This document shows, in pieces, positions 28,001-35,702 of a stretch of DNA of 64,000 nt. This DNA comes from Bifidobacteriaceae bacterium (GTDB lineage: Bacteria; Actinomycetota; Actinomycetes; Actinomycetales; Bifidobacteriaceae): positions 186,001 to 250,000 of the forward strand of contig JALCQD010000003.1 in assembly GCA_022651005.1 (NCBI GenBank), written 5' to 3'. Under the pieces are notes generated by a model. It searched no databases. It had not been told where the DNA came from and worked only from the letters and a program-made list of their open reading frames with translations. Made by a program: the position numbers and the translations under genes. How positions within the stretch are numbered: the stretch's first letter is position 1; each line of letters opens with the position of its first letter.

Positions 28001-29383
28001 GCGCTCCGAGTCACACATCCCACTACACAGCTCAGCGGAACAGCGCAGGCAGACACGGGAGAGACCCCGAGGATCGTGCCCCGGCCATCTGCAGCTAGCG
28101 AAGCTGCTCGCAGTTCGGTTAATGCCACTGATGCCACTACTGCTGCTGGCACCTCCACATCATCCGTACCCGCAGCAGAGTCCGCACCTACAGTGCCCAC
28201 AAGCGGCGCTGCCCCCCTCCCCTCTGAGTCAGAGGTTGAGGCCGCCGCAGAGCATGCAGGTTCTCCCTCACCACGAACGGCACAGTCGTCAGGCGCCTCA
28301 TCTCTCGCGGCACAGCCGCAGCCGGAACACACGGCAGCCGCTGCTCGAACGGGACGCTCCGTGCGCAATCGTCTCGACTCTGCCAACCCCACCGCAAATA
28401 CAGAGCTGCAACAATCCGAGAAGCTAGCGGCTCTCGCCATGCGCAAGGAAGGCAGCTTCGACGCCGACGAACTCGAGAATCCAGATTTCGTGGACGAGAA
28501 TGTCGGAGAAGTCACCAGCATCCTCCAGCCGCTGTCTTCTGGCATCCAGGCCAGCATCGGTGGCGCCAGTGACGTCGGCAATAAAAACGAAGGCAGCACT
28601 CAAGCTGCCGAGCAGCCTCCCCACACGCCTGCCACGCGCACTCGGACAAAGAGCAAGAGCCGCGCAACGGACGGTGCTGGTTCGGGAGCAACATCGCGCC
28701 GCAGCATGGGCCGCAACGTGGCGCTCGTCGTAGCAGCCATCGTCATGGTAGTGGCACTGGTATGGGCAATATTCCATCTCGGTATCACGCCACTCACCAC
28801 GGCACGCTCCGGGGAAAGCTCCTCGTGGAGCATCGACGCCAATACCACGCCTGCCCCCAACGGCAAGACGCAGACAAGCACCTCGTCTGGCACTGACTCC
28901 TCGTCCTCATCGTCGGACACGTCGAAGTCTTCGGGCTCCACCGATAAAAAGTCCACCACAACGGACAAGAAGGCCGCCGGCTCCACCGATGTCGTAACGA
29001 CGGCGGACAAGAACGCCAAGAAAGTCCCCGATCCTGCGGTGACACCGGTGACGAATACCGTTGCCTACCCGCTGTCGGCGGTCAATGTGGTGCGCAGCTC
29101 TACCATCTCGGGCGTTGGCGTGCATGTCCATCTCACACAGGCGCAGAACGTCCAGCGCATCCGCATCATTTCGCGGACGGGTGGCGGCAAGGCAGCTATT
29201 TATGCGAACGCCACTGCGACTGATCCCAACCATGGATCCGCTCTTGCAGAGTTCACGTTCAAGGACAACCAGCAGGTCACGCAGGTCGATCTGCCCCAAC
29301 CTGTGAACACGCAGGATGTGGTGATCTGGGTGTCTCAGCAACCCACCTCGGGCTTCTACTACCAAGCAGTAAAGGTGTACTAG
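25070..29383 (+). CDS. murJ: MurJ lipid II flippase fused to a pseudokinase and C-terminal sensor-like domain
   Basis: Residues 1 to about 540 are the MurJ/MviN flippase (about 14 hydrophobic segments, opening SLIMASGTLASRLTGQVRT). It moves lipid II across the membrane for peptidoglycan synthesis. Residues about 600-850 look like a Ser/Thr kinase fold (GDTINNRYTLIALY opening) but lack the HRD and DFG motifs, so it is a pseudokinase. A long disordered linker follows, then a transmembrane segment near residue 1215, and an extracytoplasmic beta-rich domain of about 130 residues at the end. The same architecture is known in M. tuberculosis MviN, whose pseudokinase domain binds FhaA when phosphorylated. 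GTG start, overlapping DUF6049 by 4 nt. Confidence 0.9.
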   Translation: MSSVGRNSLIMASGTLASRLTGQVRTILLAGALGVTGIAADAYQVGSQIPQVVFNLLAGGLLNAILVPQIVKAFKQHDYSSRINKLLTLSFIILLAVTFMLMIATPILVNIYVDSGWTPAQKALANAFTMWCMPQVFFYGLYTVLGQVLAAKDRFGAYAWSSVAANIVSCAGFGAFILFFGNAQRQPLNFWTPDKIALSAGTWTLGVAVQALILLVPLIKLGINLHPEFGFRGIGLRSMGQVAIWTLGAVILDQLLGIANTRITTGAPVATGDRLGTAGSQAYMQAYSIWILPYSLITVSLATAIFPRLSRAIAEHNVDRARDELSGSLRTSGVIMAFFSAAFIAIPIPIIRALLPSVGVHDASSMAIALLGLSAGLVPSSVTLLLRRAFYAFEDGRSPFLFALIQNSVQLVVLLTSVHFVDAHYWVGLVGISLLVSNTLLMPIAYMLIRRRMGGRIDGHRIARLYAKTAIAAVVTTFVGLFLSPLCQRLVGASLTGENPHMSWVQSVVISAIVGLVMLGVYAAALYLLKVSEFTDFLEGIMRRFTHRGNGGPGNSGKTETAAQTLESDATSPSEPSTTPQQQPVRRKPRIASSASTTLADGTKNGSVRHMIPAIGDTINNRYTLIALYRSEPGLSAWLANDHTLVRDCQLFIISDSTKLAKVNAIASSLALSKDSHFTHVLHLQKQSGVSIIVTETDAGVSLHEVLSSSEHTSMGIEAMRTIAGTVAEAANSLHKVSLNHQAISTHTIRLTSSAITLADAPVSPLLTTPIKASTFGDSEEMLSVRQIAAVLFEMITGTAFAPNADAELTRTTFEEHRNEIPAEFVSICTRALGIVQPDGSTPVPVFTLDELLALLGTWTKPSDLKKGELKLPAQQSGASIESVTLAPVDPRNIVDVPDSLVSADAVEEIPNAGEQQSLWSRNQLLFDGADAVEEINSDSPNFLSAFESSFHNSVDEMGKDDGSLTGDFLGVSQPTQALRVTHPTTQLSGTAQADTGETPRIVPRPSAASEAARSSVNATDATTAAGTSTSSVPAAESAPTVPTSGAAPLPSESEVEAAAEHAGSPSPRTAQSSGASSLAAQPQPEHTAAAARTGRSVRNRLDSANPTANTELQQSEKLAALAMRKEGSFDADELENPDFVDENVGEVTSILQPLSSGIQASIGGASDVGNKNEGSTQAAEQPPHTPATRTRTKSKSRATDGAGSGATSRRSMGRNVALVVAAIVMVVALVWAIFHLGITPLTTARSGESSSWSIDANTTPAPNGKTQTSTSSGTDSSSSSSDTSKSSGSTDKKSTTTDKKAAGSTDVVTTADKNAKKVPDPAVTPVTNTVAYPLSAVNVVRSSTISGVGVHVHLTQAQNVQRIRIISRTGGGKAAIYANATATDPNHGSALAEFTFKDNQQVTQVDLPQPVNTQDVVIWVSQQPTSGFYYQAVKVY

Positions 29384-29468
29384 ACGTGAGGTGCGCCGCA
29401 CTCGGAATGAATGCTGGGTCAATACCGGGCACGGCAAATTGAATATTTATCGAAATTTTTCGGGTAGT

Positions 29469-29494
29469 TACCCTTTCGCAATTGCGGAAAGGTA
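29469..29494. promoter_or_regulatory. Long hairpin in the leader before the aminotransferase gene
   Basis: A 26-bp inverted repeat centred on GCAATTGC pairs along its whole length with one mismatch and one G-T pair. It lies 86 bp after the MurJ stop and 114 bp before the aminotransferase start. It could end the MurJ transcript (no U-tract follows) or be an operator in the aminotransferase promoter. I cannot decide which. Confidence 0.4.
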
Positions 29495-29607
29495 GAGTCA
29501 AGCCCAAGCTGGCGAACAATCGCAGAGGCAAAGTTACAAAGGCAAGGTCACCGGAACGGAGATTGCATCTGATGACGCAATCCGCTCGTAGTATTCAGGA
29601 GGTAGGA

Positions 29608-31005
29608 ATGGCAGATTCGCACACCACATCATCGGAAAACGTGAGTGCAGCCTCCAACGCCGACACTGCCGCACCAATCGTACCTGCGAGCATCGCTTCA
29701 CCCACCACGTCCAAGGTCATCAGCAACGACCCATGGTTCGGCATGTACGCAGACCGCGCCGAGGTAATGCGCGCCTCCGAAATCCGTGCGCTCTTCGCCG
29801 TGGCCTCCCGTCCCGAAGTCGTCTCGCTCGCGGGCGGCATGCCCTATCTCGAAAAAATGCCCTTTGACGACCTCAGTGAGCTTCTCGCAAAAATGCTGCG
29901 CGACAAGGGCGACATCGCATGGCAATACGGTTCCGCTCAAGGCGACGACCACCTGCGTGAACTCGTGCTGCAAATCACTGAGCTTGAGGGCATCACCGAC
30001 GCCCAGCCCGACGACGTCGTCATTACCAACGGCTCCCAATCCGGCCTTGATCTCATCACGCGCATCATGTGCAACCCCGGTGACGTGGTGTTGGCCGAGG
30101 CGCCGAATTACGTGGGTGCACTCGGAGTATTCCAGAGCTTCCAAGTGGATGTGGAAAACGTGCCGCTCGACGCGGACGGCCTCATCCCAGAAGCCTTTGA
30201 GCAGGCCATCATCGAGCAGAAGAAACTCGGCAAGAAGGTCAAGTTCCTCTACACTGTTCCCAACTTCCACAACCCCGCGGGCGTCACCATGAGTGTGGAA
30301 CGCCGCCCTCAGATCATCGACATCGCCAAGCGTCATCACGTGCTCATCGTTGAAGACAACCCGTACGGCCTGCTCGGCTTCAACGGGCAAACCTACCCGG
30401 CGCTGCGCTCCATGGATGCCGATCAGGTGGTGTACCTCTCCAGCTTCTCCAAGATCATCGCTCCCGGCATGCGCGTGGCGTGGATGATTGCGCCGCCCGC
30501 CATTCGCCATAAGCTGGTTCTGGCCAACGAATCCGCCATTCTGTGCCCCTCGAATATGAGCCAGATGACCATCTCCACGTATCTGGACAACTTTGACTGG
30601 AAAAAGCAGATCAACGAGTATCGCGGCATGTATCGCGAGCGCTGCAACACCATGGACGCGGCCTTGCGCGAATACCTTCCTTACTGCGAGTGGAACAAGC
30701 CCAAGGGCGGCTTCTACATCTGGCTCAAGATTCCGGATGGCCTGGATGCCCGTGCCATGCTGCCGCGCGCCATCACCGCACGTGTGGCCTACGTGTCTGG
30801 CACTGCGTTCTACACCAACGGCGAGGGGACGCATCACATGCGGCTGTCGTTCTGCTATCCCACGCCCGAGCGTATCCATGAGGGCATTAGGAGGCTCGCT
30901 GGTGTTATGGACGAGGAGAAGGCAACAACTGAACTCTTCGGCACCACAGGGCGCCCTGATCCCGATCCCAGGGATGTTGAGCATCCCGGGCCCGCAGTGA
31001 ACTGA
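29608..31005 (+). CDS. PLP-dependent class I/II aminotransferase
   Basis: This 465-residue fold-type I PLP enzyme has YGSAQGDDHLRELV, the substrate-loop TNGSQSGLDLI, PNFHNPAGVTMS, the Asp-binding VEDNPYGLL, and the PLP lysine in SSFSKIIAPGMRVAW. The pattern fits the 2-aminoadipate / LysN-like and multi-substrate aminotransferases of the MocR catalytic type, without a DNA-binding domain. The exact amino donor and acceptor cannot be told. The start at 29608 is set by a perfect AGGAGG 4 nt upstream; a longer in-frame reading from 29482 has weaker signals. Confidence 0.9.
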   Translation: MADSHTTSSENVSAASNADTAAPIVPASIASPTTSKVISNDPWFGMYADRAEVMRASEIRALFAVASRPEVVSLAGGMPYLEKMPFDDLSELLAKMLRDKGDIAWQYGSAQGDDHLRELVLQITELEGITDAQPDDVVITNGSQSGLDLITRIMCNPGDVVLAEAPNYVGALGVFQSFQVDVENVPLDADGLIPEAFEQAIIEQKKLGKKVKFLYTVPNFHNPAGVTMSVERRPQIIDIAKRHHVLIVEDNPYGLLGFNGQTYPALRSMDADQVVYLSSFSKIIAPGMRVAWMIAPPAIRHKLVLANESAILCPSNMSQMTISTYLDNFDWKKQINEYRGMYRERCNTMDAALREYLPYCEWNKPKGGFYIWLKIPDGLDARAMLPRAITARVAYVSGTAFYTNGEGTHHMRLSFCYPTPERIHEGIRRLAGVMDEEKATTELFGTTGRPDPDPRDVEHPGPAVN

Positions 31006-31059
31006 GAAAATAGAGTCATATCGATCTTTCGATCTTTGTTTGTACGAAGGGAGTCGGCG

Positions 31060-32058
31060 ATGAGCGCGACGAATGCACACGACGCCAAGGTTGTGGTTCT
31101 GTGCGGGGGTCTGAGCCACGAGCGGGACATCTCGATAGCTTCTGGCCGTCGAGTGGCCGGCTACCTCGAGGATGCCGGCTGGCACGCCACCACACATGAC
31201 ATGGATGGCAGCTTGCTGGATTACCTGCACGATCCCGAGACGCGACCGGACGTAGTGTGGCCGCTGCTGCATGGCGCGAACGGTGAGGACGGTTCGATTC
31301 GTGACATTCTCGAGTTGGCGGACCTTCCGTACATCGGAACGCGTCCCGTTCCCTCTCGCACAGCGTGGAACAAGCCGATCGCAAAGTCTCTCGTAGCGCA
31401 TGCAGGGCTGTCCACACCGCGCTCTGTGACGCTTCCCGAGTCAATGTTCATAGAGTTGGGCGCGCGCCGCGCCATGGAGTTGCTGGTGGACTCTCTAGGA
31501 CTGCCGCTGTTTGTGAAGCCAACGATGGGCGGCTCGGCACTCGGATGCTCTCTGGTGACGAAGGCCTCGGATTTGCCGCAGGCGATGGTGACGTGCTTTG
31601 CGTATGGCCAGGTAGCACTCATCGAAAAGGCCGTGATTGGTACCGAGGTCTCGGTGTCGATTATCGACGCTGGAAACGGCACGGGAAACGTGCGCGACGC
31701 GGAACCGCTTATTCTTCCGCCGATTGAGATCGAAAGCGCCGGAATTTACGATTACGAGGCGCGTTACACTCCTGGTCCCACCAAGTTCTATGTTCCCGCT
31801 CGTCTGGATTCTGCGGTTTTGGCCACGGTGCAGGATGCGGCGTTGACGGCACATCGTGCGCTTGGTCTGGAGGACATTTCGCGCACCGACTTTATCGTCG
31901 ACGCCGAGGGCGTTCCCCAGTTCCTCGAAGTCAACGTGGCACCCGGTATGACCGAGTCGTCCCTGTTGCCGCAAGCAGCTGTGGCCGACGGGCATCACCT
32001 GCCGGATCTGTATTCGTCCTTGGTTGAGAAGGCTCTGGCGCGCGGTATTCGGCGATAA
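31060..32058 (+). CDS. ddl: D-alanine--D-alanine ligase
   Basis: This ATP-grasp enzyme joins two D-alanines for the peptidoglycan stem peptide. Motifs are LCGGLSHERDIS (substrate loop), HGANGEDGSI, the ATP-grasp KPTMGGSALGCS, and the C-terminal FLEVNVAPGMTESSL with metal-binding residues. At 333 aa it has the usual length. The start at 31060 has GAAGGGAG 6 nt upstream; a start 8 codons earlier has none. It lies 54 bp after the aminotransferase and the two may share an mRNA. The region downstream to the antitoxin gene (convergent) shows no strong hairpin. Confidence 0.88.
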   Translation: MSATNAHDAKVVVLCGGLSHERDISIASGRRVAGYLEDAGWHATTHDMDGSLLDYLHDPETRPDVVWPLLHGANGEDGSIRDILELADLPYIGTRPVPSRTAWNKPIAKSLVAHAGLSTPRSVTLPESMFIELGARRAMELLVDSLGLPLFVKPTMGGSALGCSLVTKASDLPQAMVTCFAYGQVALIEKAVIGTEVSVSIIDAGNGTGNVRDAEPLILPPIEIESAGIYDYEARYTPGPTKFYVPARLDSAVLATVQDAALTAHRALGLEDISRTDFIVDAEGVPQFLEVNVAPGMTESSLLPQAAVADGHHLPDLYSSLVEKALARGIRR

Positions 32059-32124
32059 AGGGTACCCCTGTAAATAGGCACCGTAATCACTCACCGTTCG
32101 ACGAGGCATCTACGCCCTGAAAAC

Positions 32125-32445
32125 TTATTCCTTAGAATCATCAGAATCATCATCGCTGCCCACTACATCCGGACTCTCAAGTCCTGCTCTGAAAACTTCA
32201 CGCACGAAATTGGGAAATGGCGTACCGCTCTCACGTGCGCGCTTTTTTGCTTGTCGTACGTCACTCGCTGGCAACCGAACCGATACGGATACCATTGGTT
32301 CGTCGTAAACTCTCGGACGGCCAAACTGCTTGCGCGTGATGAGTGGCCCCGGAGTTCCATGATAAATTCCGTGTTCTGCATCATCAGCCCACTTATCAAG
32401 CATCTCATCAGTGATGACGACGCCATTCTCCCCTATATGATCCAT
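32125..32445 (-). CDS. Putative antitoxin with C-terminal ribbon-helix-helix-type domain
   Basis: This 106-residue acidic protein has a C-terminal half (VSVSVRLPASDVRQAKKRARE..PNFVREVFRAGL) that looks like a ribbon-helix-helix DNA-binding and dimerisation domain. The N-terminal half would contact the toxin. Its gene is second, overlapping the toxin gene by 38 nt, so the two are translationally coupled. The order toxin first, antitoxin second resembles BrnT-BrnA. The start at 32445 is an ATG after GGGAAGG; a TTG 9 codons upstream is possible. Confidence 0.72.
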   Translation of the reverse strand: MDHIGENGVVITDEMLDKWADDAEHGIYHGTPGPLITRKQFGRPRVYDEPMVSVSVRLPASDVRQAKKRARESGTPFPNFVREVFRAGLESPDVVGSDDDSDDSKE

Positions 32446-32752
32446 GGCCTTCCCTTCCCAATAGATAAGCAATTTCCCTGTAATCCAATCTCATCTCTTC
32501 CTCGAAACCTCGTGTGCATGCCATGGCGTGAAACACGAGATAGTACTTTTCTCCGGTCTCCTCGTCTAGGTCCAAGACAGCTATCATTTCAAGTACTCGC
32601 GCCGAAATATCAAAGCCAATTGCCGTGTACTGTGTTGGGTTCTTCCAAAATCTAGGCCGTAAATGTCTATAATGCAGCCACGCATACTCCACATCCGCCT
32701 TCGTTATTTCTGGGTGACGCCGCGGCACCCTGTCAGCTACTTCTACACGCAC
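32408..32752 (-). CDS. Putative type II toxin (BrnT/RelE-like small protein)
   Basis: This 114-residue protein starts at a GTG behind GGGAGGTG. The opening (VEVADRVPRRHPEITKADVEY) and the central strands (AIGFDISARVLEMIAVLDLD, KYYLVFHAMA) resemble a small toxin family paired with CopG/BrnA-like antitoxins in actinobacteria. The strand pattern is loosely that of BrnT. I infer an RNase toxin, but I see no proven active site. Together with the following antitoxin gene it forms a compact two-gene module that is lone in this otherwise housekeeping stretch. Confidence 0.6.
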   Translation of the reverse strand: MRVEVADRVPRRHPEITKADVEYAWLHYRHLRPRFWKNPTQYTAIGFDISARVLEMIAVLDLDEETGEKYYLVFHAMACTRGFEEEMRLDYREIAYLLGREGHGSYRGEWRRHH

Positions 32753-32966
32753 CTAGCACCTCCCGTAGGGGATGCCTACTTTCGTATGCAAAAGTAAAGA
32801 CATCCTAGAATTCTGTGCTCTCATTATGAATTTCACCCCGCTGAAACGCCACTGCTAACTGCACTTGTGGATAACTCACGCTGGGCCTGAACACCGCTCG
32901 CCACGCGTACGTCCGCCGCTGACGGAAATGCTCGCTTTTGACACGTGATTTCGCTATTTTTGAGGT

Positions 32967-33923
32967 ATGTCAGAAACTGAATCAACGAATTATCATGACG
33001 TCATCATTGTCGGCTCGGGTCCCGCGGGCTACACTGCGGGCGTCTATTTGGGCCGTTCCGAATATAATCCCTTCATGCTCACCGGCGCCCTCACCCCTGG
33101 CGGGCAGCTGGTGAATACCACCACAGTCGAGAACTTCCCGGGATTCCCCGACGGCGTTCTTGGCCCCGACCTCATGGATAAGATGCGCGATCAGGCCGAG
33201 AAATTCGGCACTATCCTTGAGTACGACGACGTTGTGAGCACGGACCTTTCCGGCGACATCAAAACAGTCACCACTGACGGCGGCGAAACGTATTCCGCCA
33301 AGGCCGTTATCCTCACCACCGGCTCCGAATACCGCAAGCTCGGCATTCCCGGCGAAGAAAAATTTGGCGGCCACGGTGTCTCCTACTGCGCCACGTGCGA
33401 CGGCTTCTTCTTCAAGGACAAGAAGATCGTGGTGGTTGGCGGCGGCGACTCGGCCATGGAAGAGGCGACGTTCCTCTCTCGGTACGGCTCGTCGGTGACG
33501 CTGATTCACCGTCGTGAGGAGTTCCGCGCCTCCAAGATCCTCGTGGACCGTGTCAAGGCAAATCCGAAAATCAATCTGATGCTGAATTCAGTGGTCACCG
33601 AGATCAAGGGCGACGATAAGAACGGCGTCACAAGCCTTGCGCTGAAGAATACCGTAGACGGAACCGAGAGCACACTCGATGCGGACGGCGTCTTCATCGC
33701 CATCGGCTACACGCCCCGCACGGACTTCCTGAAGGGTCAGGTCGGCCTCGACCCTGACGGCTACATCCTCACAGAGGGTGCCTCCACCAAGACGAGTCTT
33801 CCCGGTGTCTTCGCCGCAGGCGACGTCACCGACCGTACCTACCGTCAAGCGATTTCGGCCGCAGGCATGGGCTGCCGCGCCGCCATCGACGCGCAGAATT
33901 ACCTCACCGAGCACGAGGACTAG
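32967..33923 (+). CDS. trxB: Thioredoxin-disulfide reductase
   Basis: This flavoenzyme reduces thioredoxin with NADPH. FAD-binding motif GSGPAGYTAGVYLGR, redox motif CATCDG, NADPH-binding VVGGGDSAMEEA, and the C-terminal FAAGDVTDR block are all intact. At 318 aa it has the usual length. TATTTT ends 6 nt before the ATG and no good Shine-Dalgarno is present, so the mRNA may be leaderless. In many actinobacteria trxB sits close to murJ and the par genes, which agrees with this neighbourhood. Confidence 0.96.
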   Translation: MSETESTNYHDVIIVGSGPAGYTAGVYLGRSEYNPFMLTGALTPGGQLVNTTTVENFPGFPDGVLGPDLMDKMRDQAEKFGTILEYDDVVSTDLSGDIKTVTTDGGETYSAKAVILTTGSEYRKLGIPGEEKFGGHGVSYCATCDGFFFKDKKIVVVGGGDSAMEEATFLSRYGSSVTLIHRREEFRASKILVDRVKANPKINLMLNSVVTEIKGDDKNGVTSLALKNTVDGTESTLDADGVFIAIGYTPRTDFLKGQVGLDPDGYILTEGASTKTSLPGVFAAGDVTDRTYRQAISAAGMGCRAAIDAQNYLTEHED

Positions 33924-33950
33924 TTCCAGTTCCGGCGCACTCTGATAAGG

Positions 33951-33982
33951 ATTCAATAATTCAGTAATTCAATAATTCAGTT
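33951..33982. repeat. Short tandem repeat after trxB (four 8-bp units)
   Basis: Two 16-bp units (ATTCAATAATTCAGTA and its near-copy ending in TT), or four copies of an ATTCARTA-like octamer, follow the trxB stop by about 28 bp. It is AT-rich in a GC-rich setting. A role is not evident; it may be slippage debris. Confidence 0.6.
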
Positions 33983-33991
33983 ATTTGGTCG

Positions 33992-34032
33992 GGAGAGACG
34001 AGAGGCTCGTCACACGGGCACCTCGCCTCTCC
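33992..34032 (+). terminator. Possible terminator after trxB
   Basis: GGAGAG at 33992 pairs with CTCTCC at 34027. An internal hairpin GACGAG-AGG-CTCGTC sits at 33997-34011. There is no clear U-tract. It separates trxB from the DUF1801 gene. Confidence 0.4.
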
Positions 34033-34064
34033 TGTATCTGCACCAGTTTCTCTAGGAGATTCGC

Positions 34065-34457
34065 ATGAGCGTCATCACCGATTACATCGCGCAGCAGCCC
34101 GAGAAGCCCGAGGCCGTGCGAGCTCATCTGACGCAGATGTATCACCTCATCAAGGGACTTCTCCCCGACGCCTACGAACGTTTGAGCTACTCAATGCCCG
34201 CTTTTAGCACCACCCCACAGGGTACAAATATCGTCTATTTCGCAGCGGCCAAGAAACATTTGGGCTTCTACCCCACAGCCAGCGGCGTGGTACATTTCAC
34301 CACCGAACTCGATGCGGCCGGAATCTCATGGTCGAAAGGCGCCATTCAATTCCCCTGGGATCACGCATTACCCATCGACCTCATCACAGACATCGTGAAA
34401 TTCAGGCGCTCAGAGGTAGAAACCGGTCCACGAAAGGATACAGAAAATGAAGAATGA
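34065..34457 (+). CDS. DUF1801 domain protein (YdhG-like)
   Basis: This 130-residue soluble protein resembles the DUF1801/YdhG family, with the YERLSYSMPAF segment and the LGFYPTASGV strand region. Some members have been called iron chaperones, but function is not settled. A TAGGAG Shine-Dalgarno precedes the start. Its end overlaps the next gene by 11 nt, so the pair is coupled. Confidence 0.75.
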   Translation: MSVITDYIAQQPEKPEAVRAHLTQMYHLIKGLLPDAYERLSYSMPAFSTTPQGTNIVYFAAAKKHLGFYPTASGVVHFTTELDAAGISWSKGAIQFPWDHALPIDLITDIVKFRRSEVETGPRKDTENEE

Positions 34458-34791
34458 CCAGCTTTTCCAGTTTTCTTTTACCTCCATCTATCCTCTCTAC
34501 ACTGCAAAAGTGGAGCGTAAGGGTCGCACATCCGCAGACGTTGACGCCGCAATCACCTGGCTCACGGGCTACTCAGCCGAGGACCTGCACGCCATGGCGC
34601 CCACCGTGACACTTGAACAATTCTTCGCCCAAGCCCCCGCATATAACCCGAACGCCAAGCTCATTCGAGGAGTGGTCTGCGGAGTGCGCGTCGAAGATAT
34701 TGACAATCCGCTGCTTCAGAAGATTCGCTTCATGGATAAGCTCATCGACGAGCTTGCCAAAGGTAAGGCCCTCGAAAAAATCCTGCGGTAA
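34447..34791 (+). CDS. DUF2200 family protein
   Basis: This 114-residue soluble protein matches the DUF2200 family by its opening (FQFSFTSIYPLYTAKVERKGR), ITWLTGY and the end KIRFMDKLIDELAKGK. These uncharacterised proteins occur widely, often alone. No function is known. It overlaps the DUF1801 gene by 11 nt and may be translated with it. Confidence 0.8.
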   Translation: MKNDQLFQFSFTSIYPLYTAKVERKGRTSADVDAAITWLTGYSAEDLHAMAPTVTLEQFFAQAPAYNPNAKLIRGVVCGVRVEDIDNPLLQKIRFMDKLIDELAKGKALEKILR

Positions 34792-34829
34792 AGATCCATG
34801 TGCGCAACGCCGTAGCCTCATGAAAAGCG

Positions 34830-35702
34830 CTAAATCAGCCCGTATTTCACCTTCAGCCGCTCAAGCTTTTCCAGAAAAGGCTTTGCAAGGACGAAGAGGA
34901 AAAGGACTGTTGACAGCGCATGCACCAAATCCATGGGCGCTCCGGAAATATAGATGGCGGCAAGTGTTGTGGCGTTGATCTCGGAGGAGTACATCAGCAA
35001 TGACGCTGGATTCATGATGAGACCGTAAATGAAAAATATGCTGAGAAATCCATACACGCAGAGCCATCCGCGTTTGGCAGGCAGTACGTGAGTCCGATGC
35101 AATACTCCCGCTACGAATCCCACCAGGCCGAAGGCGATCATCTGCCACGCGGTCCACGGTCCTTGGCCAAAGAAAACGTTCGATACCAGCGCTGTTAAGG
35201 CTCCCACGATGAAGCCGGTCTCCTGCCCCAACGAAATACCACTGATGATGACAATGGCCGCCACCGGCTTGAATTGCGGAAGCATGAAGAACACGCTTCG
35301 CCCGGCCACTGCGAGCGCAATCAGAGTCGCGATCACCACAAGCTCGCGGGGATTGGGCCGCCGTGTATCGAAGAGAAACATGAACAGCGCAACGACGCAG
35401 GCAATCACAACGAGGCTGATTGCCAGAGCGTTGCGCGGTCCTAGCGCCATCTCACCGTATATGACGATTGGGAAGAGAAGTATGATGAGACCCGCCTCAG
35501 CGAGTGTCTGCCAGTGCCACCGGCCGCCGCGCCGAGACACCGGCGCACACCACACGAGCGGCGTCTGCAAAAAGGCGGAGGCTGTCAACTCGGTACGGAT
35601 TCGATCCGCAGGTTCCTCAGCCGTCTTTGCGGTGGTCTCCACAAGGGGTTCTGCGGGGGCACTCTCATATAACGACGTCACGAATTTGCGCGCGTCAGAC
35701 AT
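34830..35702 (-). CDS. ECF transporter S component, probably for a corrinoid
   Basis: This 290-residue membrane protein has about 80 N-terminal cytoplasmic residues, then six or more hydrophobic segments. The run GRSVFFMLPQFKPVAAIV, FFGQGPWTAWQM and NPASLLM is characteristic of an S component of the ECF_trnsprt type found with transcobalamin-like partners. S components bind the vitamin and give specificity to the shared EcfA/EcfT module. Ligand identity as cobalamin is inference from partners. The gene is last in the operon, overlapping the ATPase gene by 25 nt. Good GAGGTG Shine-Dalgarno. Confidence 0.82.
   Translation of the reverse strand: MSDARKFVTSLYESAPAEPLVETTAKTAEEPADRIRTELTASAFLQTPLVWCAPVSRRGGRWHWQTLAEAGLIILLFPIVIYGEMALGPRNALAISLVVIACVVALFMFLFDTRRPNPRELVVIATLIALAVAGRSVFFMLPQFKPVAAIVIISGISLGQETGFIVGALTALVSNVFFGQGPWTAWQMIAFGLVGFVAGVLHRTHVLPAKRGWLCVYGFLSIFFIYGLIMNPASLLMYSSEINATTLAAIYISGAPMDLVHALSTVLFLFVLAKPFLEKLERLKVKYGLI

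Noticed and set aside
29698-31401. 567-residue minus-strand ORF over the aminotransferase and ddl genes
   Set aside because: Shadow of two well-supported genes on the other strand.
32872-32880. DnaA box upstream of trxB
   Set aside because: A single TGTGGATAA far from oriC; such a nonamer can occur by chance.
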